Shown: positions 1-7,551 of the stretch, in pieces
How the letters are laid out: each line of letters starts with the position of its first letter
Numbering within the stretch: position 1 is the stretch's first letter
From: a virus
IMG/VR virus record: IMGVR_UViG_3300035695_000233
Location: 1 to 23,058 of that record
Direction: 5' to 3' (one strand)
Length of the DNA stretch: 23,058 bases
Position numbers and translations under genes: made by a program
Notes under the pieces: generated by a model
Databases searched by the model: none
Told to the model about the DNA's origin: nothing
Seen by the model: only the letters and a program-made list of their open reading frames with translations

Positions 1-185
1 AGGTCGGTGCTCGCGCTGCCGTTCAGGCGGACAGCACCGCCGAGCCACATGACGATAAACAGCGGCCATCCCAGCGTGTGGATCAGCAGCGGCCATACCG
101 CGCGAGGATTGGTGGCGCGCATGCCGAGGCCGAGAGGAAGGCTGGCGACGATGCCGCCGAGGTAGAAGGTGAGAGCTAGGTTCAC
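1..185 (-). CDS. Small membrane protein, partial (C-terminus off the window)
   Basis: Reading from a GTG at 185 the minus strand stays open to the window edge for about 61 codons. The product has two strongly hydrophobic stretches, LALTFYLGGIVASLPLGLGM near the N-terminus and VWPLLIHTLGWPLFIVMWLG about 30 residues in, so it is probably an inner-membrane protein with two helices. The GTG overlaps the TGA of the upstream ASCH gene as GTGA, the coupling seen throughout this operon, which supports the start. Function is unknown. In phages such small membrane proteins may be holin-like or exclusion proteins, but nothing here decides this. Confidence 0.6.
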   Translation of the reverse strand, partial: MNLALTFYLGGIVASLPLGLGMRATNPRAVWPLLIHTLGWPLFIVMWLGGAVRLNGSASTD

Positions 186-934
186 GGGTTAAGCACCTCG
201 AATGAGACCGCCCAGACCCATGGGTTTGCGGCCCACGTTCCCGGGCCGTTGATGTGTTCCCAGAGTTGGCGGTAAGCGAATTGCGGCGTCGGCGCCCACT
301 GATCGCGCCGCCGCTCGGCCTTGGTCAGGCCCCACCCTTGCGGCACGCCAGGAACCATCCAGACGCCCTCATCAAACTGCCGCCACTCCTCGCGCGCGGG
401 CTCCACGCCAGTCCGATCCACGGTCCACTCTTGAAACCATTCTCGGTCTTCGTCCGTCGGCTTGGAGCGGTAGAGACCCTCGGCGACGGCGTCGGCCTCG
501 CTGATGTCGTTCAGCCGCTCGACCCGCACGTCCGCGACCTGAAGCGTGAGCCGCGAGGCCCAGCGGGGCATGTGGATGGACGGCTTCGGCCTCGTGAAGT
601 CGCCGCTCGTCGGGTTTCCGTCAGCCCAATACCAGGGCGGCAAGAAGCCGTTCCCGTCGACGTCGAGGGTCTCGTAGGAGAAGCACTCCCGCACCCACAG
701 GGCGTCGCCGGGGCCGCCGTAGGGGCATCTCCGAAAGTCCATCTCGGGATCGGCGCTCTCTGCCCAGGTCGCGCGATCAATCGGCCCCTGCCACCCTTCG
801 GAGGTCGTCGAACAGCAAGGCTCGGGGCGATCCCAATCAGGCTGGGGTTTGATGGCGCGCCGCGTCTGGGTCTTCCTCCCGTCCAGGAGTGCGCGAACCA
901 TCGGGGCGCTGAAGAGGATCGGGCGCTCGGTCAT
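182..934 (-). CDS. ASCH-domain phage protein
   Basis: A 250-residue protein opening with RPILFSAPMVRALLDGRKTQ and TRR, then a WVRE motif about 80 residues in. This is the pattern of phage ASCH-domain proteins, often annotated as hypothetical or 'morphogenetic'. The ASCH fold resembles PUA and is thought to bind RNA or modified nucleotides; no reaction can be assigned from the sequence. The ATG at 934 overlaps the stop of the preceding gene (ATGA), and the TGA overlaps the GTG of the next one. It sits near the distal end of the early-left operon, away from the recombination genes, so it is probably accessory. Family call fairly sure, role unknown. Confidence 0.8.
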   Translation of the reverse strand: MTERPILFSAPMVRALLDGRKTQTRRAIKPQPDWDRPEPCCSTTSEGWQGPIDRATWAESADPEMDFRRCPYGGPGDALWVRECFSYETLDVDGNGFLPPWYWADGNPTSGDFTRPKPSIHMPRWASRLTLQVADVRVERLNDISEADAVAEGLYRSKPTDEDREWFQEWTVDRTGVEPAREEWRQFDEGVWMVPGVPQGWGLTKAERRRDQWAPTPQFAYRQLWEHINGPGTWAANPWVWAVSFEVLNP

Positions 935-1212
935 GCCGCCACCGCCGCGTCAGGGAAGTCGTCCGCGTCCAGCTGCTCGCCGGTCTCAAGCGCCGCACCC
1001 GCACCCTGGGCCGTGAGGTAGAACAGGTCCGCGCCGCCGTAGGGGACCTTCGACGCCTCGATCATGTAGGCGTCTCCGGATTGGACCATCGCAAGCCAGT
1101 CGGCGTGGTCTCGGTTGCCGGCAGCGGAGGTGAAGTGGCGCCGATAGCTGCGCGCCCTTCTGTTCGGCAGGCCGAGGGCATGGCGTGCGAGCTCGCGCTG
1201 GGCGGGGGTCAT
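931..1212 (-). CDS. Hypothetical phage protein, 93 aa
   Basis: I do not recognise a named domain. The protein starts TPAQRELARHALGLPNRR and has a basic N-terminus followed by a mixed alpha/beta-looking body with YGGADLFYLTAQG. It lacks signal peptide, membrane segment and cysteine motif. It begins at the ATG overlapping the upstream stop (ATGA at 1209-1212) and ends by overlapping the ASCH start, so it is a coupled member of the early-left operon. The C-terminus is Val-Ala-Ala, one of many Ala-Ala ends in this window. Confidence 0.75.
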   Translation of the reverse strand: MTPAQRELARHALGLPNRRARSYRRHFTSAAGNRDHADWLAMVQSGDAYMIEASKVPYGGADLFYLTAQGAGAALETGEQLDADDFPDAAVAA

Positions 1213-1646
1213 GCTGATGCGCTCCGGTTGAATGGCGCACAGACCTCAACGACCCGTCGCGCGGTCGCCGCATCGAACATTCCGATGTGAGTTTCCTTGG
1301 CGTCGATGCCGAGCCGTTCTGACAGCCAGCGATAAGCCTTGGCGCGGGCGTGGCCCTTGGCGATCCCCGCCTGCTCAGCCTTGCGGCGCCACAGTGGGTC
1401 GAAGGCCGCGTGGGCGGCGATCCGGGCCTGGCGCGTCTCGTGGCCGCTGGGCGAGCCCTTCGGGTTGAACGTGCCGTCGTGGCAGCCGACGTAAGCCCCG
1501 CAGACGCACTTCCAGAAGGCCTTGGCGTGAAGGTCTGGGCGGTGCGGATAGATCGTGCGGCCGTCAACGAGGCCCGCCGGCTTGCCGCATTCGCCGCAAT
1601 CGACCCTTGCCAGCTTTTCAGTCTGAGCGCGCTTCCGAACCGCCAT
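1209..1646 (-). CDS. DUF3268-type zinc-finger protein
   Basis: A 145-residue protein with a zinc-ribbon-like N-terminal half: a CGECG knuckle near residue 20 and a KCVCGAYVGCH cluster near residue 48. Between them lies a GRTIYPHRPDLH stretch. The C-terminal half is helical (DPLWRRKAEQ, AYRWLSERLG). This arrangement fits the DUF3268 zinc-finger family common in phage early regions, of unknown biochemical role; nucleic-acid binding is the usual guess. The ATG forms TGATG with the stop of the DUF5131 gene. A GTG one codon upstream (1649) is an equally possible start. Confidence 0.75.
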   Translation of the reverse strand: MAVRKRAQTEKLARVDCGECGKPAGLVDGRTIYPHRPDLHAKAFWKCVCGAYVGCHDGTFNPKGSPSGHETRQARIAAHAAFDPLWRRKAEQAGIAKGHARAKAYRWLSERLGIDAKETHIGMFDAATARRVVEVCAPFNRSASA

Positions 1647-2701
1647 CACAGCACCGCCGGCATGGCGTCGTGCAAGACGCCATCGATCAGGCGACCGGAG
1701 CGCTTCTTGCCCACCCGGGTCACGATCCGGCAGTCATCATCGTCGCCGAATCGCGCCCACCCGTGAGGCGCATTGTCGGGTCTGCCCAGGAAGTTCATGG
1801 TGCCGTCGTCGAGCAAGCCGTGCTCGCCAAACTGGCACCACTCGCCGTTCTGCTTGTGGTGGTAGGGCACCTTAGCGGCGAGGGCCTGGTCGCGAATTGA
1901 GCGGAACCAGTCGGGGTCGGCAGGCCTCGCCTTGTGGGCGCCTTGGTCGGTTTCGCCGCCGGTGATTATCCAGTCGAGAGCCGGCGCCCGCGTCGCACTG
2001 GCGTCGCCGAACAGGCCTTCGAGCTCGCCGGTCAGGGCGTTTAGGATCTCCGCGCCCCGGAACTGCAGGGTCGAGATGCGCCTCAGGTCCACCGGCCCCA
2101 ACAGTGGCTCCATCGAAACGAACGCGAAGGCGGGGTTCAGAGCAGCCTTGGCGGCGAGCAGCCGTGGGATGTTCTGATCGGCGCGGACCTGGTCCTCCAC
2201 CGTGGTTCCGATGGCGGCGTTCCGCGGCCAGGCCCCCGGCATCGGCCCCAGCTTCATGATGTTGCCCGGCCGCTTGGTGAGCAGCAGCCAGGTGAGGTGC
2301 GGGGTGCTGTGGATCAGCAGGAACAGATCAGCCCGCCAGGTGGGGTCCACCTCGTTGTCGAACACGTCGGCCAAGGAGGCGCAGAAGACGAAGCGTTGCG
2401 GTCTTGGGCCTGGGTCCACGGCGAGCACCTGCGGGAAGCCGGCTCGCTTCTTCTCCCACGCCGTCACTTCCGCGGCGGCCTCGCGATTCCACTTCAGCGG
2501 CTGCCGCCAGTTCGCCGGCGCAGTCCTGGCGCGCGTACCGGCTCCACAGCCGGGCTCGCCCCACTCGACGCGCTTCATGCGCCCTTCCATGCCCATCAGG
2601 TTGGCCGCGTAGCAGCCGTCGCATGCCGGCGAGATTCTGGTGCAGCCGATCCAGGGATTGAAGGTGTCGCTGGCCCAGCTGATCGCGGTGTTCTCAGCCA
2701 C
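1646..2701 (-). CDS. DUF5131 (phage Gp37/Gp68) family protein
   Basis: A 351-residue protein with the family's opening TAISWASDTFNPWIGCTRIS followed by PACDGCYA, placing cysteines at residues 20, 27 and 30. Further in are FVFCASLADVFD, WLLLTKRP, SMEPLLGPVDL and DWIITGGETD, all hallmarks of the DUF5131 phage Gp37/Gp68 family. The cysteine cluster and fold suggest a radical-SAM-like iron-sulfur enzyme, but the substrate is not known. The start is a GTG at 2701 preceded by GGGGAG; it overlaps the upstream gene by 8 bases. Length is in the usual range and no disruption is visible. Family confident, reaction unknown. Confidence 0.88.
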   Translation of the reverse strand: MAENTAISWASDTFNPWIGCTRISPACDGCYAANLMGMEGRMKRVEWGEPGCGAGTRARTAPANWRQPLKWNREAAAEVTAWEKKRAGFPQVLAVDPGPRPQRFVFCASLADVFDNEVDPTWRADLFLLIHSTPHLTWLLLTKRPGNIMKLGPMPGAWPRNAAIGTTVEDQVRADQNIPRLLAAKAALNPAFAFVSMEPLLGPVDLRRISTLQFRGAEILNALTGELEGLFGDASATRAPALDWIITGGETDQGAHKARPADPDWFRSIRDQALAAKVPYHHKQNGEWCQFGEHGLLDDGTMNFLGRPDNAPHGWARFGDDDDCRIVTRVGKKRSGRLIDGVLHDAMPAVL

Positions 2702-2996
2702 TGGCTTGCTCCCCGACGAAAATCCTGGCCGAGGGCTGGGGAGCGGCTATCTCGACGATCTCCCCGGCGCGCAGGCGCTCCAGGGCACGGGCGCCGCTGT
2801 CGGTGATGGTCCAGTGCTGGCCGACCCGCCGGACCAGGCCGTCACCCTCGAGTCCGCAAAGCCGATGCCAGATGTTCCGGCAATCGACGCCGGGCAGGGC
2901 GAGCCGGGCCAACAGGTCGATGTGGTTGGCCTGGCCTGCCGCCACGGCGGCAAGGGTCATGGCGGGCAGGCGGTTGGGCTTGTAGGCGCCGGGCAT
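2694..2996 (-). CDS. Hypothetical winged-helix-like protein, 100 aa
   Basis: The protein starts PGAYKPNRLPAMTLAAVAAG and continues with DCRNIWHRLCGLEGDGLVRR and ITDSGARALERL. The order helix, recognition helix, 'GLVRR' wing and 'ITDSGARAL' is typical of small winged-helix proteins that read DNA in phages, so DNA binding is a reasonable inference. No catalytic motif is seen. The start forms TGATG with the previous stop and the end overlaps the DUF5131 gene by 8 bases. Confidence 0.7.
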   Translation of the reverse strand: MPGAYKPNRLPAMTLAAVAAGQANHIDLLARLALPGVDCRNIWHRLCGLEGDGLVRRVGQHWTITDSGARALERLRAGEIVEIAAPQPSARIFVGEQASG

Positions 2997-3709
2997 CAGC
3001 CCCTCCGTCCGGCAAGGGCCTTGCCCCGGCCGTTCAGCGCCGCGACGACGCGCTTCGACGCGGCCTCATCTTCGTCCGCTAACTCGGCGAACCGCGCCTG
3101 GTTATCGGGGTTGGCGAAGAAGGCATCGATGTCGGCCCTAGAGGAGAAGACGTCACCTTCCAGGGCGCTGAAGACGCCATGCATCCACCGCACGGCCGCG
3201 CTGACGTCGGCGTCTTCGCGGTCCCCGGGGAATCCATCGTCGGAAGGTCCGAAGCTACGCGTCTCCTCGCGGCCCCGCTGAGCCGCGGCCGGGGCCTGCC
3301 TGGCTCGGTCCTGCGACCGAAGCGGCTTGACCGTGTAGGGCTTGCGGTTGGCGCGCGTGGTGGTCAGCGCGAAGGTCACATCACGCTCGATGTGACTCAT
3401 GTGGCTTATCCGGGTGCCCCCAACGGCCACGCCCCCGAACATCACCTTGTCGTCGCGGTAGAGCGTCATGCTGCGCCCGGCGTAGACGTTGGCGTCCGGC
3501 CCCCAGACATGGACCAGCACCCGGCGCATCGACTTGCCCGGCTTGTAGGGTTTTCCGTTGTCGCCTTCGAAGTGGAGCGCGACCGGCTGCTCGTCGCCGG
3601 TGAGCGACACCTTCGTGAGCGTGATGGTGCGCGGCCCGCCGATCAGATCGTCAGAGTTGAGCTGGTCGCTCTTCGGCACGATGGTGTCGAGCATCGTGAT
3701 GGCGTTCAT
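2996..3709 (-). CDS. Unknown protein paired with the YqaJ exonuclease
   Basis: A 237-residue protein beginning MNAITMLDTIVPKSDQLNSD, preceded by AGGAG; the longer in-frame reading to 3913 lacks coding character, so 3709 (ATGA overlap with the exonuclease stop) is the start. Residues about 20-130 look beta-rich (TITLTKVSLTGDEQPVALHF, RRVLVHVWGP, RSMTLYRDDKVMFGGVAVGG), compatible with an OB-like or similar sheet. After a basic, Pro/Gln-rich linker comes a helical, acidic C-terminal part (residues about 175-237). I recognise the type from alphaproteobacterial phages but know no assigned function. Location directly after a YqaJ nuclease, where phages usually keep an annealing protein or SSB, suggests a recombination partner. 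Confidence 0.8.
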   Translation of the reverse strand: MNAITMLDTIVPKSDQLNSDDLIGGPRTITLTKVSLTGDEQPVALHFEGDNGKPYKPGKSMRRVLVHVWGPDANVYAGRSMTLYRDDKVMFGGVAVGGTRISHMSHIERDVTFALTTTRANRKPYTVKPLRSQDRARQAPAAAQRGREETRSFGPSDDGFPGDREDADVSAAVRWMHGVFSALEGDVFSSRADIDAFFANPDNQARFAELADEDEAASKRVVAALNGRGKALAGRRG

Positions 3710-4404
3710 AGGTAGATCTCCTGTTCGATCCGCCGCTTCGTTGCGATGAACCGGCGGGTGGCGAGGGCCTCCTTGAAGGCCTCCATCTTCTGGGCGATGC
3801 GCTCCTCGAAGGCCGTCGCAGCCTTGATGATCGCGTCTTGGATTTCGGGGTCTGGCAGGACGCGCATCACGGCCATGGGAAGGCCGGCGCTGTACGAGAT
3901 GAAGTCGCACCACTTCCGGCCGGACACGAGCATTCCGGTCTGCACCTGGATGACATGTTCATCCGGCACGGCGTTGTTGATGATCGTCTCGACCTGGAAC
4001 TTGTGGCGCCGGCTCTTGCTCTCGATCAGGCCGTCGTCACCCACCAGGCCGTCGGGCGAAAACCCCAGCGTGAAGCCGAAGCTGTCGTTCGTGATGAAGC
4101 CACCGTCGGTGACGGGCGCGTAGTTGGCCGCGTAGAGCAGCTTCGCGTCGATCTCATCCTCATGCCCGCGGAGCATGTCGAAGCCCTGGTAGCTCTCCTC
4201 GACGTAGCCGGTGACGCGCTGGGCGAGCAGTTCGAACAGATGGGTGCGCTCCTTTTCGTTGCTGGCGACCTTGAGCGTCGGCGTGATGATCAGTTTCATC
4301 TCGCTTGCGGTCAGCAGGCCGCAGCGGGCCTGGAGCCAGTCACCACTCCCCTGGACGAGGTCATGGTGGTACTTCGGACCACTGGGCTGGGCGAAGCCGT
4401 CCAT
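3706..4404 (-). CDS. YqaJ / lambda-exonuclease-like viral recombinase
   Basis: A 232-residue nuclease of the YqaJ family (PD-(D/E)XK fold), which degrades one strand of duplex DNA ends so that an annealing protein can recombine them. Visible motifs: GSGDWLQARCGLLTASE near the N-terminus, a helix with Glu (GHEDEIDAKLLYA), GFSPDG carrying the metal-binding Asp, IESKS carrying the Glu and Lys of the catalytic core, and HVIQVQTGMLVSG. Length matches phage homologues. Start taken at ATG 4404 in a TGATG overlap; a GTG one codon upstream at 4407 is possible. No recognisable RecT, Beta or Erf gene is next to it; the partner is probably the unknown gene at 2996-3709. Confidence 0.92.
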   Translation of the reverse strand: MDGFAQPSGPKYHHDLVQGSGDWLQARCGLLTASEMKLIITPTLKVASNEKERTHLFELLAQRVTGYVEESYQGFDMLRGHEDEIDAKLLYAANYAPVTDGGFITNDSFGFTLGFSPDGLVGDDGLIESKSRRHKFQVETIINNAVPDEHVIQVQTGMLVSGRKWCDFISYSAGLPMAVMRVLPDPEIQDAIIKAATAFEERIAQKMEAFKEALATRRFIATKRRIEQEIYL

Positions 4405-4682
4405 CACGATCTCCCCGCGATGGCTTCGAGCGTCTGAGCCCGCGCGTCCACGTCCTCGGCGAACCGGCGGGCCAGGTCCCGAACTCCGGGCGCAAAGGCG
4501 TCGCCACCCGCGGCGATCTCGGCGGCTAGGACCCGCGCGGCGCCCATGGCTTCGGACAGCGCCATGACGTGCTCGTGGGCCAGGGTCCGGATCTCGGCTT
4601 GCAGCGCCCGGATATGCTCGATGCGCGAAGGACCCACGGCCGACGTCTCGTCGGGCCCGACAAGGTGCAGCGGCGGCTTCAC
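4404..4682 (-). CDS. Hypothetical helical protein, 92 aa
   Basis: From a GTG at 4682 the product begins VKPPLHLVGPDETSAVG and then is almost wholly helical and alanine-rich (IRALQAEIRTLAHEHVMALS, ARRFAEDVDARAQTLEAIAG), possibly a short coiled coil. The GTG overlaps the stop of the 38-residue membrane peptide gene (GTGA), so I prefer it to a longer in-frame reading whose N-terminus is a basic shadow of that gene. It sits directly before the exonuclease, so it may belong to the recombination set, but no function can be assigned. Confidence 0.7.
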   Translation of the reverse strand: MKPPLHLVGPDETSAVGPSRIEHIRALQAEIRTLAHEHVMALSEAMGAARVLAAEIAAGGDAFAPGVRDLARRFAEDVDARAQTLEAIAGRS

Positions 4683-4795
4683 AGCAGCACGCCCTGGACG
4701 GCTTCGAACGCGGTGCAGACCAGCGCCAGGCCGGCGGCCCATATCCACACCCAGTCGGACAGGCCGAGCAGGTGGTGTTCGCGGCGCGGGGTCAT
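4679..4795 (-). CDS. Small single-pass membrane protein, 38 aa
   Basis: A very short reading frame starting MTPRREHHLLGLSDWVWIWA and ending with a second hydrophobic half (AGLALVCTAFEAVQGVLL). A basic N-terminus followed by about 25 hydrophobic residues predicts one inner-membrane helix with the N-terminus inside. The start overlaps the previous stop (ATGA, 4792-4795) and the stop overlaps the next GTG, so both ends fit the operon's coupling rule; this is the main support. Function unknown. Confidence 0.65.
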   Translation of the reverse strand: MTPRREHHLLGLSDWVWIWAAGLALVCTAFEAVQGVLL

Positions 4796-5013
4796 GTGCG
4801 GCTCCTCAGGGCATCGTCGATGAGGCTGACGAGGCGCTTGGCCTCGGGGTCGGCGGGGTGATCCAGGTCGGCGATGAAGGCGCGAGCCGCGATCAGCGCG
4901 GCGTCCTTGCGGGCGTGGGGTTCAAGGCCTTGGCGGATCAGCTGGCGGGTCGTGGCGATGGCGCCCAGGTTGATGGGCGAGCGCCGGGCGCGGGAGGGGG
5001 AGCCGTCGGGCAT
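4792..5013 (-). CDS. Hypothetical protein, 73 aa
   Basis: A small basic protein starting MPDGSPSRARRSPINLGAIA and then helical (TRQLIRQGLEPHARKDAALI, EAKRLVSLIDDALRSRT). No domain recognised. GGAAGGAGC lies at good distance before the ATG at 5013, which forms TGATG with the methyltransferase stop; a GTG one codon upstream is the alternative. A longer frame to 5163 overlaps the methyltransferase gene and is not believed. Confidence 0.65.
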   Translation of the reverse strand: MPDGSPSRARRSPINLGAIATTRQLIRQGLEPHARKDAALIAARAFIADLDHPADPEAKRLVSLIDDALRSRT

Positions 5014-6416
5014 CACCAACGCTCCTTCCGTCCGATGACGCAGAGGACGGTGTTCACCATCGTCCCGGACTCCTTGAACGAGCCCTCTGGGAGGTCGCGC
5101 CAGTGTCCGCCGCGGCGTTCCATCTCGGCCCGCAGCTGGGCGTGGCGCGTGGTCTCCCGCCACTCCGCGCTGGCCGACATCACCGAGACCAGGATTCCGC
5201 CCGGCTCCAGGAACCGCAGGGCGTGCATGACGTGGTCGACGTCTCGGCCCATGTCGAAGGGCGGGTTCATCACGATCCGGTCGAACAGACCGAGTGTCGC
5301 TGGGGCCTCGTCGAAGAAATCGCGGGCGACCACCTGGGCGAAAGCGCCGGACCGCGCCAATCCGGCGGCGAGGTTGGGTTGGATTTCGACGCAGACCACC
5401 TCGCGGCCCTCGCCGACGGCGGCCAGGGCGATGCGCCCATTGCCCGCCGATGGCTCCAGAACCCGCTTCGTCCCGCGTAGCTGGGCCGCCTGGATCACGT
5501 CTTCGACCACCGCATCCGGCGTCTCGAACAGGCTGAAGTTGCGCGTCGGCATCCGGTTGGGGGCGTGGTGGACATCGGCCGCGTCTGGCCCGGCGCCGAG
5601 GTTGGCGCCGTAGTAGTCGGCCAGCAGCAGGTTCACCCGGTCGACCAGATCATCCCGGCTGAACCACAGGTGGGCGTTGCCGTTCTTGTAGACCTGGACC
5701 TTGAAGTAGTCGCTGTGCGCGGTGTAGGCGGCCGCTCCGAACGCGGAGCCGTTGTGGGCGTCCTTCGCAGCCCTGACGGCAGCGATGATATCGACCCGGT
5801 CTTCGTCCGGCTTCGCCTTACCGTCCAGGACCAGGAAGGTCCGCTCGATGTCGGCCAGGGTGTCGGCGGTGCGGCCGTGGTGGATGTAGCCGTCGCGGTC
5901 GGCGAAGTAGGTCAGGATCACGCGCGACCCGATCTTGAACCCGTCGTGGGACCGAAAGCGGCGATCCAGCTTCGAGAACACGTTGGCGATCCCGCGCTTG
6001 AAGATCATGCCGCTGTCGGCGCGCAGCTGCTCGAACACTTGCCGGCAGGCCTCGGCAGTAACCTCCGGCGGGTCCAGGTCGAGCTGGCGCGAGAACTCGT
6101 CCTTCGCCTGCTTGTCCATCAGGGTGGCCAACTGGGTCACCCGCAGGAGGTGCAGCCAGATCGCCTTGTCGAGCGGCTTCCGGACATCGCCCAGGAAGGC
6201 CTCAAGCTGGTCGCTCCGGAAATCCCGGTTGCGGTTGGTGAGCTCGGGCAGGCTGCTGTGGCCACCGCCGGCCAGCACCGCAGCTGTCCCGGCGTCGCGC
6301 ACGACGTTCCAGGCCGAGGCGTAGAGCTCAAGGCACCGGTTGCGGTTGGCCACGATCTCGTCGATCGAGGCGCGCAGGGCCGGAGCCTGGGCGGAAGGCA
6401 TGTCGGAGCCGTCCAT
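5013..6416 (-). CDS. DUF4942 plus class I DNA methyltransferase
   Basis: A 467-residue two-domain protein. Residues roughly 90-280 match the DUF4942 module found in phage and plasmid methyltransferases (IFKRGIANVFSKLDRRFRSH, a FKIGSRVILTYF strand, HLWFSRDDLVDRVN). Residues about 300-467 form a SAM-dependent methyltransferase: PTRNFSLFETPD, the SAM-binding VLEPSAGNGRIALAAV (about 316-331), CVEIQPNLA, and catalytic NPPF (about 383-386), which indicates amino-group methylation, probably N6-adenine. It likely modifies phage DNA against host restriction or sensing; the recognition site is not deducible. No restriction partner is adjacent. The ATG at 6416 forms TGATG with the preceding stop. Confidence 0.88.
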   Translation of the reverse strand: MDGSDMPSAQAPALRASIDEIVANRNRCLELYASAWNVVRDAGTAAVLAGGGHSSLPELTNRNRDFRSDQLEAFLGDVRKPLDKAIWLHLLRVTQLATLMDKQAKDEFSRQLDLDPPEVTAEACRQVFEQLRADSGMIFKRGIANVFSKLDRRFRSHDGFKIGSRVILTYFADRDGYIHHGRTADTLADIERTFLVLDGKAKPDEDRVDIIAAVRAAKDAHNGSAFGAAAYTAHSDYFKVQVYKNGNAHLWFSRDDLVDRVNLLLADYYGANLGAGPDAADVHHAPNRMPTRNFSLFETPDAVVEDVIQAAQLRGTKRVLEPSAGNGRIALAAVGEGREVVCVEIQPNLAAGLARSGAFAQVVARDFFDEAPATLGLFDRIVMNPPFDMGRDVDHVMHALRFLEPGGILVSVMSASAEWRETTRHAQLRAEMERRGGHWRDLPEGSFKESGTMVNTVLCVIGRKERW

Positions 6417-6598
6417 CAGGCGCCCGCCCCGAACTGGCTGTTGTCCTCGTGGGCCTGATCGGCGCAGTCGTCACAGACGAGCAGATCGTAGGCCTCGAAA
6501 CACTCGACGTTAGGGCTGCAATCCCACTCTTGGCAGTAGGCGCAGCCGGGGACCGATGAAGGTTGGACTTCGGCCATGGCGGTGATCTGGGCGCTCAT
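6416..6598 (-). CDS. Small cysteine-rich (zinc-binding) protein, 60 aa
   Basis: The product carries CAYCQEWDC and LLVCDDCADQAHE: CxxC knuckles at residues 19/22 and 42/45, with extra cysteines at 27 and 33. This is the layout of a small zinc-binding protein of about 60 residues. The ATG at 6598 overlaps the previous stop (ATGA); a further ATG at 6577 is possible, while the reading to 6736 is a shadow of the gene upstream. Function unknown; interaction with nucleic acid or a host protein is possible. Confidence 0.65.
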   Translation of the reverse strand: MSAQITAMAEVQPSSVPGCAYCQEWDCSPNVECFEAYDLLVCDDCADQAHEDNSQFGAGA

Positions 6599-6891
6599 GC
6601 TGGCGCTCCGCCGCTGGCCCGCCATTGGCCGACCAGCTTCTTCGCGCGCTTCTTCCCGACGCCCATGAAGGTGCGGAGGTAGAAGGCCGCTTGAGCCCGA
6701 TGCGCGCCTGGAAGGTCGTTCAGGTACTCGCGGCATTCTTCGTCGGTCGAGACGAGATCGGCGCCGTTGCGGTAAGCTTCGGCCTCAGCGCCAGTCATGG
6801 GCCAGCCGGGGCCGTCTTCGCCGTCGAAGTTCCACTCGGCGGTTTCGCAATCCATCGTGCCGTCGAGCATCATGTCGGCTATTTCGCCCAT
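6595..6891 (-). CDS. Hypothetical protein, 98 aa
   Basis: It begins MGEIADMMLDGTMDCETAEW, an opening I associate with small phage early proteins of unknown role. The acidic N-terminal half contains DGEDGPGWPMTGAEAEAYR; the C-terminal half is basic and helical (FYLRTFMGVGKKRAKKLVGQ), a possible nucleic-acid contact resembling a helix-hairpin-helix turn (GVGKKRAKKL). Start at ATG 6891 in TGATG; a GTG at 6894 is the alternative. Coupled at both ends. Confidence 0.7.
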   Translation of the reverse strand: MGEIADMMLDGTMDCETAEWNFDGEDGPGWPMTGAEAEAYRNGADLVSTDEECREYLNDLPGAHRAQAAFYLRTFMGVGKKRAKKLVGQWRASGGAPA

Positions 6892-7115
6892 CACGCAGCC
6901 CTCGCCGCGAGCGCCACCGGCTCAGCGTCGCCCTTAAGCGCCGCCTCCAGCAGGTCGATCTCGCGGCGGATTTGGGCGATACCGAGCGTGGCCGAGAAGC
7001 CATGGACCGAGCTCTCGGTCTCGGCGAACCTGGCGGCGTCCATCGCCAGCGTCAGCGCCAACTTGGCGGCGTGCTGTGCACAGACGATCACCTGAAGCTT
7101 GCGGTCGGCGTTCAT
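6891..7115 (-). CDS. Hypothetical helical protein, 74 aa
   Basis: Starts MNADRKLQVIVCAQHAAKLA and is helical and alanine-rich, ending EAALKGDAEPVALAARAA. No domain recognised. The ATG at 7115 is part of TGATG with the preceding stop (GTG at 7118 also possible). The longer frame to 7250 gives a basic low-complexity N-terminus typical of a shadow of the neighbouring gene and was not used. Confidence 0.65.
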   Translation of the reverse strand: MNADRKLQVIVCAQHAAKLALTLAMDAARFAETESSVHGFSATLGIAQIRREIDLLEAALKGDAEPVALAARAA

Positions 7116-7528
7116 CACGCTGCGACCAACTGGAGGGCCGCCACGTAGTCGGCGAGCGCGGCACGCGCCTGATCGGCGGCGGGGCCTTCCATCTCGCCCA
7201 GAAGCTTGGCGGCGAAGTGGTGGTTCGTGTCCAGGCCACGGTTGCGGCACGACAGCAGGGTGTCGTCGCCAGTCGCCTCGTAGATCAGCCGGGCCGCCGT
7301 AGTGAACCGGCCATCAGGCGTCAGTTCCCAGGCCAGCCTCTCGTCGAACTCGCGTTCCAGCCGGGCCGCTACAGCGTCGACGTCCTGAACTTCGACGTGG
7401 CGCGAGGTCGTCAGGCCGGACCAGCAGACGCCCCTGGGTTGGACGGCCGCATTGTGGGCGATCTGGCCAGCGACGATCTCGCTGGCCTTGGCTTGGAAGT
7501 CGGGGCGGGGTTGGGTGGTGGAAGGCAT
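7115..7528 (-). CDS. Hypothetical protein, first gene of the early-left operon
   Basis: A 137-residue protein starting MPSTTQPRPDFQAKASEIVA with RLEREFDERLAWELTPDGRF, ARLIYEATGDDTLLSCRNRG and a helical C-terminus ending ADYVAALQLVAA. I do not recognise a domain. It is the first gene after promoter PL, with GGAG placed before the ATG, so it is the most strongly and earliest expressed protein of the left operon. First genes of phage early operons often encode host-takeover or anti-defence proteins; here this is only inference from position. Confidence 0.75.
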   Translation of the reverse strand: MPSTTQPRPDFQAKASEIVAGQIAHNAAVQPRGVCWSGLTTSRHVEVQDVDAVAARLEREFDERLAWELTPDGRFTTAARLIYEATGDDTLLSCRNRGLDTNHHFAAKLLGEMEGPAADQARAALADYVAALQLVAA

Positions 7529-7551
7529 CGGGTGGCTCCGTTTGTGGAACC

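Noticed and set aside
254-1021. Long plus-strand frame of 255 codons
   Set aside because: It is the antisense shadow of the ASCH gene; composition is Pro/Arg/Ala-rich low complexity and it crosses a real operon.
3710-3913. N-terminal extension of the recombinase-partner gene
   Set aside because: The extension is basic low-complexity sequence lying inside the exonuclease gene; the ATG at 3709 has AGGAG and an ATGA overlap.
5565-6458. Plus-strand frame of 297 codons
   Set aside because: Antisense of the DUF4942 methyltransferase, with Val/Gly-rich repetitive sequence and no domain.
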